64,000 nt of DNA from Platerodrilus igneus (lineage: Eukaryota > Arthropoda > Insecta > Coleoptera > Lycidae). The translations under genes were made by a program, and so were the position numbers. Location: NCBI GenBank assembly GCA_036346225.1, contig JARFIW010000115.1, positions 496,001 through 560,000 on the forward strand. The letters run 5' to 3'. The notes under the pieces are model-generated. The model made no database searches. It saw only the letters and a program-made list of their open reading frames with translations, and was not told the origin of the DNA. Shown here in pieces: positions 48,050 through 60,720 of the stretch (the stretch's first letter is position 1; every line of letters begins with the position of its first letter).

Positions 48050-51000
48050 CGGATATGCGCTTTGTCTGCGTGGGGGAAGGGAGAGATCGTTGTCGTTTAA
48101 GCAAAGTGTTTCGAAGCAATTTCGAAGTTCAAGTCCAAGTTGCCCAAAAGTTGAAGTTTTTTGCAAGTGTCCAGTTATGCAAATCCACGAAAAGGCGTTA
48201 CTTTCAACAGATGATCTATCGTGCAAATTCCTATCGACAAAACGCTTCCTCATTAGCAAAATCAACATCCAATTTGCCCAAAGTTTATGAAGTCTTTTGC
48301 AAATCGACCAGGTGTACAAAACTCCAAGAAAAGTAGTTTTCAACCAGATGATCTATCAGCGCAATTCTCACTGAAAGAACGCTTCGTTCATTAGCAAAAT
48401 CAACATCCAAGTTGCCCAAAAGGCTTATCAAGTCCTTTGAAACAGCCAGGTGTACAAAACTGCAGAAAAACGATACTTTCAACCAGATGTCGACTATTAG
48501 CAAATTCCCATTTGCAGAAGACCGTTCGTTCGTTAGCAAACCAACATCCAAGTTGCCCAAAAGCTTCATGGTTTTATGAACTCTTTTACCAACGGTCAGA
48601 TGTAAAAAATCGCGAGAAAGACGTTGCCTTCAACTAGATGTTGCCTATCAGCAAAATTCCCATTGAAAAAACGCTTCGTTTGTTCGCAAAACCAATATCC
48701 AAGTTGCCCAAAAGCTTCATGGAGTTTTTGAAAACCAGTGAAAAACGCGATAATACTTTCAACGAGATGTTGACCTATCACACAATTCCCATTGAAGAAA
48801 CGCTTTGTTTGTTAGCAAACCAAGATCCAAGTTGCCAGAAGCTTTCTGAACTCTTTTGCCAACGGTCAGTTGTAGAAATACGCGAAAAAGACGTTGGCTT
48901 CAACCAGATGCTCTATCAGCGCAATTCCCACTGAACGAACGCTTCGTTCATTAGCAAAATCAACATCCAAGTTGCCCAAAAGTTTCATGGAGTTGTGCAA
49001 AACCACGAAAAAAGCGTTACTTTCAACGAGATGTCTGACTATCAGCACAATTCCCATTGAAGAAACGCTTCGTTCGTTAGCAAAACCAAGATCTAAGTTG
49101 CCCAGAAGCTTTTTGAACTCTTTTGCCAACTGCCAGGTGTACAAAATCGCGAGAAAGACGACACCTTTAACCAGATGTTGATCTATCGGCGCAATTTCCA
49201 CTGAGAAAACACTTCGATGAATAGCAAAACCAACATCCAAGTTGACCAAAAGTTTTATGAACTCTTTTGCCAACGGCCAGGTGTAAAAAATCGCGAGAAA
49301 GACGTTGCCTTCAACCAGATGATGTATAAGCGCAATTCCCACCGAAAGATCTCTTCGTTCATTAGCAAAATCAACTTTCAAGTTGCACAAAAGTTGCATG
49401 AAGTTTTTTACAGCGTCCAGTTGTGCAAAACCACGAGAAAAGCGTTACTTTCTACGAGATATCGATATATCGAATTCCCATCGCAGAAAGACTTCGTTCG
49501 TTAGCAAAACCAAGATCTAAGTTGCCCAGAAGCTTTTTGAACTTTTTTGCCAACTGCCAGGTGTACAAAATCGCGAGAAAGACGACACCATTAACCAGAT
49601 GTTGATCTATCGGCGCAATTTCCACTGAGAAAACACTTCGATGGATAGCAAAACCAACATCCAAGTTGACCAAAAGTTTCATGAAGTCTTTTGCAAACGG
49701 CCAGGTGTACAAAACCGCAAGAAAACGATATTTTCAACCATATATTAATTTCTACAGGGGAAGCGCTGCTTTCAGTAGCAGAACTAACATCTAAGTTGCC
49801 CAAAAGGCTTATCAAGTCCTTTGGAAACAGCCAGGTGTACAAAACTGCAAGAAAAACGATACTTTGAACCAGATGTAGGCCTATTAGCATAATTTCCATT
49901 GAAAAACCCTTCCTTTGATAACAAAACCAACATCCAAGTTGCTCAAAAGCTTCATGGTTTTATGAAGTTTTTTGAAAATTGCCAGGTGTACAAAACTGCG
50001 AGAAAAACTATACCTTTAACCAGATGTTGCCTATCAGCACAATTCCCATTGAAGGAACGCTTCGTTTGTTAGCAAAACCAGCATCCAAGTTGCCCAAAAG
50101 CTTCATGAAGTCTTTTGAAAACGTCCAAGTGTACCAAACTGCGACATAAACGATACTTTTACCAAATGTTGACCTATCAACACAATTCCCATTGAAGAAA
50201 CGCTTCGTTTATTAGCAACTTTTGGACCAACATCCAAGTTGCCCAAAAGCTTCATGGAGTCTTTTGAAAACGCCCAGGTGTACCATATTGCCAGAAAAGC
50301 GATCTTTCAACTAGATGTTGATCTATCAGCACAATTCCCATTGAAAATACACTTTGTTTGTTAACAAGCCCAACATCCAAGTTGCTCAAAAGCTTCGTGA
50401 TTTTGTGAAGGCGTTTGAAAATTGCCAGGTGTTCAAAATCACGAGAAAAAGATATCTTCAACCAGATGTTGCCTATCAGTACAATTCCAATTGAAGAAAC
50501 GCTTCGTTTGTTAGGAACGCGAATATCCAAGTTGCCCAAAAGCTTCATGAAGCCTATTGTAAACGACCAGGTGTGCCAAACTGCGAGAAAAACGATACTT
50601 TCAACCAGATGTTAACCTATCAGTACAATTCCTTTTTCTAGAGACGCTTTGTTTGTTAGCAAAATTACCATCCACGTTGCCCAAAAGTTTCATGAAGTCT
50701 TTTGCATACGATAAGGTGTACAAAGTCGCGAGAAAAACATTACTTTCAATCAGATTTTGATCTATCTATCAACGTATCTCACTGAAGAAACGCTTCGGTC
50801 ATTGTCAAAACCAACATCGAAGTTGCCCAAAAGTGTCATGAAGTTTTTGCAAACGACCAGATATAAAAAACCGCGACAAGGCGATACTTTTAACCAGATG
50901 TTGATCTAATAGCGCGACTTCGTTCCTTAGCAAAACAAACATCCAAGTTGCTCAAAAGGCTAATGAAGTATTTACAAATGGTCAGGTGTACAAAACCGCG

Positions 51001-53560
51001 AGAAAAACAATACTTTCAACCATATGTTGATTGATTTGCGCAATTTCTGCTGGAGAAACGCTGCGTTTGATAGCAACACTAACAGCTAAGTTGCCCAAAA
51101 CTTTCATGAATTCTTTTGCAAACGTCCAGATGTACAAAACCGCGAGAAAAGCGTTGAGATATGAGAAGAAACGCTTCGTTCGATAGCAAAATCAACATCC
51201 AAGTTGCCCAAAAATTTTATGAAGTCTTATGCAAACGTTCAGATGTTAAAAACCGCAAGAAAAAGGATAATTGCAACCAAACGTTGATCTATCAGCGCAA
51301 TTCCCACTTGAAAAACGTTCCGTTCGATAGCAAAATCAACATTCAAATTGCCCAAAGGTTTTATGAAGTCCTTTACTAACGTCCAAATGAATAAAACAAC
51401 AAGAAAAACGGTAATTTCAACCAGACGTTGATCTATCAGCGCAATTGCCACAGAAGAAACGCTTCGTTCGATAGCAAAACCAATATCCAAGTTGCACAAA
51501 AGTTTCGTGAAATCTTGTGATGGTGACCTATCTGGCATTTCCACTGAAGAACTGCTTCGGTCATTCTCGAAACCAACATCCAAGTTACCCAAAAGCTTCA
51601 TGAAGTCTTTTGCAAACGGGCAGGTGTACAAAACCGCGAGAAAAACGACATTTTAACCAGATGTTGATCTATCAGCGCAATTCCCACTGAAGAAACGCTT
51701 CGTTCGATAGCAAAATCAACATCCAAGTTGCCCAAAAGTTTCATAAAGGCTTTTACAAACAGACCAGGTGTACAAAATCGCGAGAAAAGCCTGATGTTGA
51801 TCTAACAGCGCAGCTTCGTTCTTTAGCAAAGCCAACATCTAAGTTGCCCAAAAGTTTCATGAAGCCTTTTGTAAACGGTACAAAACCGCGGGAAAATCGA
51901 TACTTTTAACCAGACGTTGATCTATCGGTGCAATTCCCACTGAAGAAACGTTTCGTTCGATAGCATAAACAACATCTAAGTCGCCCAAAAGCTTCATGTA
52001 ATTTTTTGCACACGAGCAGGTGTACAAAATCGCAAGAAAAACGATTCTTTCAATCAGATTTTGATCTATTAGCACAATCTCGCTGAAGAAACGCTTCGTT
52101 TGTTAGCAAAACCAATATCCGATTTACTTAAAAGTTCCGTGAAGTCTTTTGCAAACGGACAGGTGTACAAAACCTCGAGGGAAATTAATCTTTCAATCAT
52201 ATGTCGACCTATCAGCGCAATTCCTACTGAAGAAATACTTCGTTCATTAACGGAACTAGCATCTAAGTTGCCCAAAAGTTTTATGTCTTCTGCAAACACC
52301 AGGTGTTCAACACCGCGTGAAAAACGATACTTTCAGTCACATTTTGATCTATTAGCGCAATCTCGCTGAAGAAACGGTTCGTTTGTTAGCAAAACCAACG
52401 TCTAAGTTGCTCAACACCTTTATTAAGTATTTTGCAAACGGTCAAGTGTGCAAAATCTCCAGAAAAATGATACCTTCAATCAGATGTCGACCTATCTGCG
52501 CAATTCCCGTTGAAAAAATGCTTGGTTCATTAACGAAACTAACATCCAAGTTGTCCAAAAGTTTCATGTTTTCTGCAAACTGCCATGTGTTCAAAACCGC
52601 TAGCAAAACGATACTTTCAATCATGTTTTGATGTATCAGCGCAATCTCGCTGAAGAAGCGCTTCGTTAGTTAGCAAAACCAACGTCATTAAGTCTTTTGC
52701 AAGAGGACAGGTGTACAAAATCTCCAGAAAAATGGTACCTTCAACCAGATGTCGACCTATCTGCGCAATTCACAGTGAAGAAATGCTTTGTTCATTAACC
52801 AAACCGACATCCAAGTTGCTCAAGAGCTTCATGAAGTCTTTTGAAAACGGCCAATGTACAAAACCGCGAGAATTACGATTACCTTTAATCACATGTTGCC
52901 TATCAGCACAATTCCCATTGAAGAAACGCTTCATTTGTTAGCAAAACCAATATCCAAGTTGCCCAAAAGCTTAATGAAGTCTTTTGCAAATGGCCAGATG
53001 TACAAAACCGCGAGAACAACGATACTTTCAACCAGCCGTTGGTCTATAAGCGCAATTTCCCTAAGTTGCTCAAAAGCTTTATGAAGTCTTTACAAACGAC
53101 CAGGTGTACAAAACTACGAGAAAAACTATACTTTCGCTCACATTTTGTAAGAAGAAACGCTTCGTTCGGTAGCAAAACCTACATCCAAGCTGCCCAAAAG
53201 TTTCATGAAGGCCTTTGCAAATGGCCAGATGTACAAAACTACGAGAAAAACGATACTTTTGCTCACATTTTGATCGATCAGCGATATCTCATTGAAGAAA
53301 CGCTTCGTTCGATAGCAAAACCAACATCCAAGCTGCCCAAAAGTTTCATGAAGACCTTTGCAAATGGCTAGATGTCCAAAACTACGAGAAAAACGATACT
53401 TTCGCTCACATTTTAATCGATCGGCAATATCTCATTGAAGAAACGCTTCGTTCACTAGCAAAACCAACATCCAAGCTGCCCAAAAGTTTCATGAAATCTT
53501 TTGCAAAAGGCCAGGTGTACAAAACCGCGAGAAAAACGTTACTTCCAACGAGGTTGATGT
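48050..53560. repeat. Satellite J, about 140-bp unit, roughly 39 copies
   Basis: The unit reads 'gcaaaaccaacatccaagttg', 'cccaaaagcttcatgaagtc', 'ttttgcaaacggccaggtgt', 'acaaaaccgcgagaaaaacg', 'atactttcaaccagatgttg', 'tcagcgcaattcccattgaa', 'gaaacgcttcgttcgttagc'. Successive 'caacatcc' phrases are spaced 126-151 bp apart (48263, 48401, 48542, 48693, 48831, 48961 ...). The spacing is often not a multiple of three. The repeat-like ORFs on both strands (up to 177 codons at 48866-49399 minus) are therefore not under coding constraint. Confidence 0.9.
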
Positions 53561-54300
53561 ATGAACGCTCTGTTCAGTAGCAAGATCAGTTGCCCAAAGG
53601 CACCATGAAGTCTTCAAAATACGATTCGTATTCAAAGCGATCATACAAAATAGTACCAGACGTGCAAAACATCGCCCAAGGCTCCCGCTCATCTCATTAC
53701 ACATTCGACAGCCACAATTTCGTGGATTTTTGCTCCAATCACCTCTGAATGTAAATTAAGTGGAAAAATTGTCGAGTAAGTGATTGGCATGAAACCGATC
53801 GTGCAGGAATTCGTAATTAGTCTCTCAGGGAATGTGAATGATAATTTTCGCACAAGAAAGTCTTCATTTCCTACAGATGACGATGTCGTCGTATTAATTA
53901 ATAATTAATTTTAAGGTCGCCGGTTTTCCGTTGGTGTTATTTTGATCTAACCATGAACCTTGCGTTGCTCAACTTTTATTTATTCACGTATTCAGCCACG
54001 TGTTACACAATCAACTCATGGCATTATTTTAAATATCTAACCAGAATGGAAATTTAAGTCAGGCGTGGTAATGGAATTCGACTGGCAATTTCTTCTTCGC
54101 CGAGGTCCGGCTGTGCTTTAAAATCCATATACCGTTAAGTGCGCAGATATCCATCGGATTTAGTCATCGCCGCAAGACGTAGCCGACGATTTAATTAAAC
54201 TTTAAAATCGTGCACTAAACCGTGCCACCCACAATTAAAATATATCTTCTAAACCGAAGTAATTACAAATTAGGAACGTTAATTGGGTGGAGCTCGAGAT
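53560..54300. other. Unique segment between satellites J and K
   Basis: About 740 bp of non-repetitive sequence with patches such as 'attaattaataattaatttt' and an overall composition like ordinary intergenic or intronic DNA. No ORF of note, and no mobile-element ends recognised. Confidence 0.5.
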
Positions 54301-57260
54301 ACTGATCACTTACAGAAGGTAAATGAACTTGTACGAATCTGTAGGGTTCCGCCGGGTTTTATTTGGGGTACGTTGCTTTTAAACGCCTTCTCATGTGAAG
54401 GACACCGCGAGAATGCTTGATCAAACATCACCGTATAAAAATTGTAAGGTAGAAATGGCGTTCCGCAGGGTTTTGAGTTGGGCCCGCTCCTAATTAATAA
54501 CTTTTCATTTAAAACCATCAATGCTAGGGCGCATGCTTGTGAAAAAACTACGTGAACGTACGCGAATATATGCACTTGAAGCGGTTGCAGGAGGAAAATG
54601 GCGTTCCACAGGCTTTTATTTTGGGCCCACTGCTATTGAACGGCTTCTCTTTTGAACCAACTGCTTATTTCTCACTAAACATCTTTGTAGACGAACGTGT
54701 TTTAATATATTGCACTTGAAATAGCTCCAAACTCCAGGAGCGAAATGGTATTCCACAGGCCTGTAGCTGCTCCACTTGCAAAGTGACGTTTCACGTGATC
54801 TTCACGGGACCCGTTGCTGTCGAACGGCTTCTTTTGTGAAATAAACAATATGAGTGCTTACTTCTCATTAAACGTCTTCACAGTTGAATGTGTTCTCGTA
54901 TGTTCCACTTGAAGAGCTGCAGGAGGAAAATGGCGTTCCACAAGGTTCTATTTTAGGCCCGTTGGTGTTGCACTTGCAAAATGACGTTTCATAGGTTCAG
55001 TTGCTGTTGAATGGCTTCTTCTTTGATATAAACAATACACGAACGCTTACTTCTCATTAAACGTCTTCGTACATGAACGTGTTCTCATATGTTCCACTTG
55101 AAGTAGCTGCAGAAGGAGAATGGCGTTCCACAAGGTTTTATTTTAGGCCCGTTGCTGATGCACTTGCGAAATGACGGTTCTCAGGTTCTTGTATTGGGTC
55201 AGTTGCTGTTGAATGGCTTCTTCTTCGATATAAACAATATACGAACGCTTATTTCTCATTAAACGTCTTCGTAGATTAATGTGTTCGAATATACTGCATT
55301 TGAAGTAGCAGCAGGACGGAAATAAAGTTCCTTTTTTAGGCCCGTAGCTGATGGTTCCACGGGGTTTCTCTTTTGATATAAACAATGTGAGAATCCTTAC
55401 TGCTCATTAAACATCTTCGTAGATGAATATGTTCGAAAATATTGCACTTGAGGTAGCTGCAGGAGGAAATGGTGTTCTGCAGGTTCCTATTTTAGGCCCG
55501 TAGCTGATGCACTCGCAAATTGGCGTTCCACAGGGTTTTGTATTGGTCCTGTTGCTATCAAATGGCTTACGATTCTCACCAAGTATCATCGTAGTTGAAC
55601 GTGGTCGAATATATTGCACTTGAAGTAGCTGCAGAAGGAAATAGTGTCCCGCAGGGTCCTATTGTAGGCCCGTAGCTGATGTACTCGCGAAGTTGCGTTC
55701 CGCAGGGTCTTATAATGGGCCTGTTGCTATTGAACGGTTTACGGCTTCTCATTAAATATTTTCGTAAATGAACGTGTTGGAATATTTTGCACCTGAAGTA
55801 GCTGCAGGAGGAAATGGTGTTCCGCAGGCCCGTAGCTGATGCACTCGCGAAGTTGCGTTTCACAGGGTCTTACAATGGACCTGTTGCTATTGAACGGTTT
55901 ACGACCTCAATAAATATTTTCGTAGATGAACGTGTTGGAATATTTTGCAGTTGAAGTAGCTGCAGGAGGAAATGGTGTTCCGCAGGCCCGTAGCTGATGC
56001 ACCCGCGAAGTGACGTTCCACAGGGTGTTTTATTGGGTCTGTTGCTATTGAACGGCTTACAATTTCTCGTTAAATATTTTCGTAGATGAACGTGTTCGAA
56101 TATTGCACTAGAAGTAGCTGCAGGAGTAAAAGGTGTTCCGCAGGGCCCTGTTTTAGGCCCGTAGCTGATGCACTTGCGAAGTGGCGTTCCACAGGGTCTT
56201 ATATTGGTCCTGTTGCTATCGAACGGCTTACGCTTTTTATTAAATATCTTCGTAGATGAACGTGTTCGAATATTTTGCACTTGAAGTAGCTGCAGGAGTA
56301 AATGGTGTTCCGCAGGGTCCTGTTTTAGGCCCGTAGCTGATGCACTTGCGAAGTGGCGTTCCACGGGGTCTTATAATGGGCCTGTTGCTATTGAAAGGCT
56401 CACGACTTCTCATTAAATATCTTCGCAGATGAACGTGTTTGAATATATTGCACTTGAAGTAGCTGCAGGAGGAAATGGTGTTCCGCAGGGTCCTATTTTA
56501 GGCTCGTAGCTGATGCACTCGCGAAGTGGCGTTCCACCGGGTCTTATAAAGGTCCTGTTGCTATTGAACTGCTTACGGCTTCTCGTTAAATACCCTTCGT
56601 AGATGAACGAGGTCGAATATATTGTACTTGGGTAGCTGCAGGAGGAAATGGTGTTCCGCAGGGTTCTGTGTTAGGCCCCTAGCTGGTACTCGCGAAGTGG
56701 CGTCCCACAGGGTCTTAGAATGGGCCTGTTGCTATCGAACGGCTTACGCTTTTCATTCAATATCTTCGTAGATGAACGTGTTCGAATATATTGCACTTGA
56801 AGTAGCTGCAGAAGTAAATGGTGTTCCGCAGGGCACTGTTTTAGGCCCGTAGCTGATGCACTTGCGAAGTGGCGTTCCACAGAGTCCTATATTGGGCCTG
56901 TTGCTATCGAACGGCTTACCCTTTTCATTAAATATCTTCGTAGATGAACGTGTTCGAATATTTTGCACTTGAAGTAGCTGCAGGAGTAAATGGTGTTCCG
57001 CAGGGCCCTGTTTTAGGCCTGTAGCTAATGCACTTGCGAAGTGGCGTTCCACGGGGTCTTATATTGGTCCTGTTGCTATCGAACGGCTTACGCTTTTTAT
57101 TAAATATCTTCGTAGATGAACGTGTTCGAATATTTTGCACTTGAAGTAGCTGCAGGAGTAAATGGTGTTCCGCAGGGTCCTGTTTTAGGCCCGTAGCTGA
57201 TGCACTTGCGAAGTGGCGTTCCACAGGGTCTTATATTGGGCCTGTTGCTATTGAAAGGTC
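54300..57260 (+). repeat. Satellite K, about 172-bp unit encoding RT motif-B-like sequence
   Basis: From about 56083 'tagatgaacgtgttcgaata' recurs every 170-174 bp (56083, 56253, 56427, 56599, 56769, 56941, 57113). Earlier copies (54300-55600) are longer and more varied. Each unit carries two related segments about 51 bp apart of the form 'aatggcgttccacagggtct' followed by 'tattttgggcccgttgcta'. In the plus frame at 54929-54985 this reads NGVPQGSILGPLVLHLQND. At 54454-54501 it reads NGVPQGFELGPLLINN and at 54597-54644 NGVPQAFILGPLLLNG. This is the shape of RT motif B (GVPQGS-LGPLL). Minus-strand ORFs rich in 'GTPL..CISYGP' are shadows. Confidence 0.85.
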
Positions 57261-57680
57261 TTTCGACTTTTCATTAAATTATCGATTCGCAGATGAATTC
57301 TGTGAATTCTGGAATATTTTAGCGTCTTTGAATGTAAGCTGCAAGCCGTTCAGGAAATGGAATTCCGCAGGGATCTCCTGTTAACTTAGGCAACGTAGCT
57401 AGAAATTCCGATTACAATTGTCGTTCCATTGCAGTGAACTAAAATCCAGGAATTGGAAAAATTTAGGTGAATTCACAGGGATATCTATCTGTAGCTTCAA
57501 TTAGCTTAAATTCGTATTCAGTTGAAGCATTCGGAAGTAGGTTGTTGCTGAATATCATTTGCAAAGGCATTTTCGTTATGACTTCAAGACTTGGAATTCG
57601 AAGAATTCTTGTTAAAAACTTGCAACTAGCTTGGAATTTCGCCCATCAATGTTTTGATTTTTTCGTTTACTTAAATTACA
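57250..57680. other. Scrambled junction between satellites K and L
   Basis: Words from K ('gcagatgaa', 'aatatttt', 'gtaagctgca', 'aaatgg', 'attccgcaggg', 'cgtagct') alternate every 5-20 bases with words from L ('gaattctggaat', 'ggaattg', 'ctagaaattccgattacaat'). Clean L units start only at about 57680. It looks like an interleaved mix of two sequences and not a breakpoint. Confidence 0.6.
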
Positions 57681-60600
57681 GGAATTCCAGGTGAATTTGA
57701 ATTCTGGAATTTTCGAAGGCTTTGTTGGATTAACTTTAGCCGTTTCAGAATTGATTCAGTGATATTCTGAACTACAACAGCTAGAAATTCTACAATTTTC
57801 GATTTAGATTAATAAATTACAGAATTCCAGAAGGATTTTACGAGAATCAGGCATTTCTGCAAAACTCAATTAGTTAGAAATTCTAAGTGCAATATTCCTG
57901 CGAAAACATACAATCAGTTAGAAATTCCGCTCACGAGTTTTTCAATTTTTCGGTTTAATGAAATTACATGAATTCCAGGTTGAATTCTGGAATTTGCGGA
58001 ATAAAATTTTAGAAAAGCATAAGAGCGCCATTTTGTTAGATAACTTTTTACGCTGTTTTAGGGAATTAGAATTCCAGCGCGAGATTCCTGCTAAAACGTA
58101 CAATTAGCTAGAAATTCCGATTACAAATTTTTCGATATTTTGGCTTAATAAAAATTACAGAAATTCCAGAAAAAATTCTGGAATTCCTGGAATAAAGTTT
58201 TATAAGAACACGAGAGCGCCATTTTGTTAGATAATTGAATCTTTGAAAACTTTTTACGCCATTTCAAGGAATTGGAATTACAGTGCGATATTTCTGCTAA
58301 AACTTACAACCAGCCAGAAATTCCGATTGGAAGTTTTTCGATTTTTCGGCTTTAGAAAATTACTGGAATTCCAGATTGAATTCTGGAATTCGTGGAATAA
58401 AATTTTACGAAGCGTCTTTTTGTTAGATTTAAAACTTCTTAAGCCATTTCAGGGAATTGGAATTCAGTGTGATATTCCTGCCTAAACTTACAACTAGCTA
58501 GAAATTCCGATTACAATTTTTTTCATTTCTCTGGTAAATAAAATTCCAGGAATTCCAGAAAGTATTTCAAGGGATCGAAATTCCAGCGCAATATTTCTGG
58601 TAAAACTTACAATTAGTTGGAAATTCTATTTCTCAGTTTAATACAATTCCAGGAAGTCCAGGTTGAATTCGCGGAATAAAATTTTACAAAGCGCATTTTC
58701 GTTAGATTCAAAACTTCTTGGAATTCAGTGCGATCATTCTTCTAAAACTTGCAACTATCTAGAAATTCCACTCACCAATTTTACGATTTCTCGATTTAAT
58801 AAAATTCCAGGAATTCCAGGTTGAATTCTGGAATTCGTGGAATAAAATTTTACGAAGCGTCTTTTTGTTGGATCTAAAACTTCTTAAGCCGTTTCAGGGA
58901 ATTGGAGTTCAGTGTAATATTCCTGCTTAAACTTACAACTAGCTAGAAATTCCGATTACAAATTTTTCGATTTCTCGACTTAATAAAATTACAGGAATTC
59001 CAGAAAGGATTTTACGGGATCGGAATTCCAGTGCGATATTTCTGGTAAAACTTACAATTAGTTAGAAATTCTATTTCCAATTTTTGAATTTTTCAGTTTA
59101 ATTCCAGGAAGTCTAGGTTGAATTCTGGAATTCGCGGAATATAATTCTTCTTGGAATTCAGTGCGATATTTCTTCTAAAACTTGCAACTATCTAGAAATT
59201 CCACTCACCAATTTTACGATTTCACGATTTAAAAAAATTCCAGGAATTCCAGGTTGCATTCTGAAATTCGCTACAAAGCCCATTTTGGTTAAGATTCAAA
59301 ACTTCTTAAGCCGTTTCAGGGAATTGGAATTCAGTGCAATATTTCTTCTAAAACTTGTAACTAGCTAGAAATTCTACTCACCAATATTTCGATTCCTCGA
59401 TTTAATAAAATTCCAGGAATTCCAGGTTGAATTCTGGAATTCGCTGAATAAAATTTTACAAAGTACTTTTTTGTTAAGATTCAAAACTTCTTAGGCCGTT
59501 TCAGGAAATTGGAATTCAGTGCGATATTTCTGCTCAAACTTGCAACTAGCGAGAAATTCTGCTCACCAATTTTTCGATTTCTCGATTTAATAAAATTCCA
59601 GAAATTCCAGGTTGAATTCTGGAATTCGCGGAATAAAATTTAACAAAGCAAAGCGCATTTTTGTTAGATTCAAAAATTCTTAAGCCGTTTCAGGGAATTG
59701 GAATTCAGTACGATAATTCTTCTAAAACTTGCAACTATTTAGAAATTCGGCTCACCAATTTGATTTAATCAAATTCCAGGAATTCCAGTTTGCATTCTGA
59801 ATTTCGCTACAAAGTCCATTTTGGTTAAGGTTCAAAACTTCTTAAGCCGTTTCAGGGAATTGGAATTCCGTACGATATTCATGCTCAAACCTGCAACTAG
59901 GTAGAAATTCCGCTCACCAATTTTTCGATTTCTTGATTTAATAAAATTTTAGGAACTCCAGGTTGACTTCTGAAATTCGCGGAATAAAATTTTACAACGC
60001 TCATTTTTGTTATATTTAAAACTTCTTAATCCGTTTCAGGGAATTGGAATTCAGTGCGATATTCCTGCTCAAATTTGCAACTAGCTAGAAATTCCGCTCA
60101 CAAATTTTTCGATATCTTAAAGAAATTCCAGGAATTCCGGGTTGCTTTCTGAAATTCGCTACAAAGCTCATTTTGATTAAGATTCATAACTTCTTATGCC
60201 GTTTCAGGAAATTGGAAATCAGTGCGATATTTCTTCTAAAATTTGCAACTAGCTAGAAATTCCACTCACCAATTTTACGATTTCTCGATTTAATAAAATT
60301 CCAGGAATTCCAGGGTGCATTCTGAAATTCGCTACAAAACCCATTTTGGTTAAGATTCATAACTTCTTATGCCGTTTCAGGAAATTGGAAATCAGTGCGA
60401 TATTTCTTCTAAAATTTGCAACTAGCTAGAAATTCCACTCACCAATTTTACGATTTCTCGATTTAATAAAATTCCAGGAATTCCAGGGTGCATTCTGAAA
60501 TTCGCTACAAAACCCATTTTGGTTAAGATTCAAAACTTCTTAAGCCGTTTCAGGAAATTAGAATTCAGTGCGATATTTCTTCTAAAACTTGCAGCTAGCT

Positions 60601-60720
60601 AGAATTTCCGCCCACCAATTTTTCGGTTTCTTAGTTTAATGAAATTACAGAAATTCCAGGAATTCTGGAATTCGCGGAATGAAATTTTACAAAAGCACGA
60701 GAGCGCCATTTTGTTAGATT
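57680..60720. repeat. Satellite L, about 175-220-bp unit rich in GGAATTCC
   Basis: 'Gtttcagggaattggaattc' recurs near 58444, 58891, 59313, 59498, 59687, 59851, 60032, 60201, 60372 and 60547. The unit continues 'agtgcgatatttcttctaaa', 'acttgcaactagctagaaat', 'tccactcaccaatttttcga', 'taaaattccaggaattccag', 'gttgaattctggaattcgcg'. AATTCCAG and CTGGAATT, 8 bp apart, form a small stem-loop in many units. Confidence 0.85.
60181..60526. repeat. Perfect or near-perfect 173-bp tandem duplication in satellite L
   Basis: 'Gattcataacttcttatgcc' at 60181 recurs at 60354. The following sequence to the next 'cccattttggttaagattca' is essentially unchanged, including the private 'ggaaatcagtgcg' variant. Confidence 0.85.

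Noticed and set aside
48866..49399. 177-codon minus-strand ORF in satellite J
   Set aside because: Composed of nearly four J monomers. The monomer spacing varies (126-151 bp) without regard to frame, so coding selection is unlikely.
55870..56364. 164-codon minus-strand ORF in satellite K with proline/cysteine-rich repeats
   Set aside because: It is the antisense shadow of the RT-motif-like repeat. The plus frame carries the recognisable motif.
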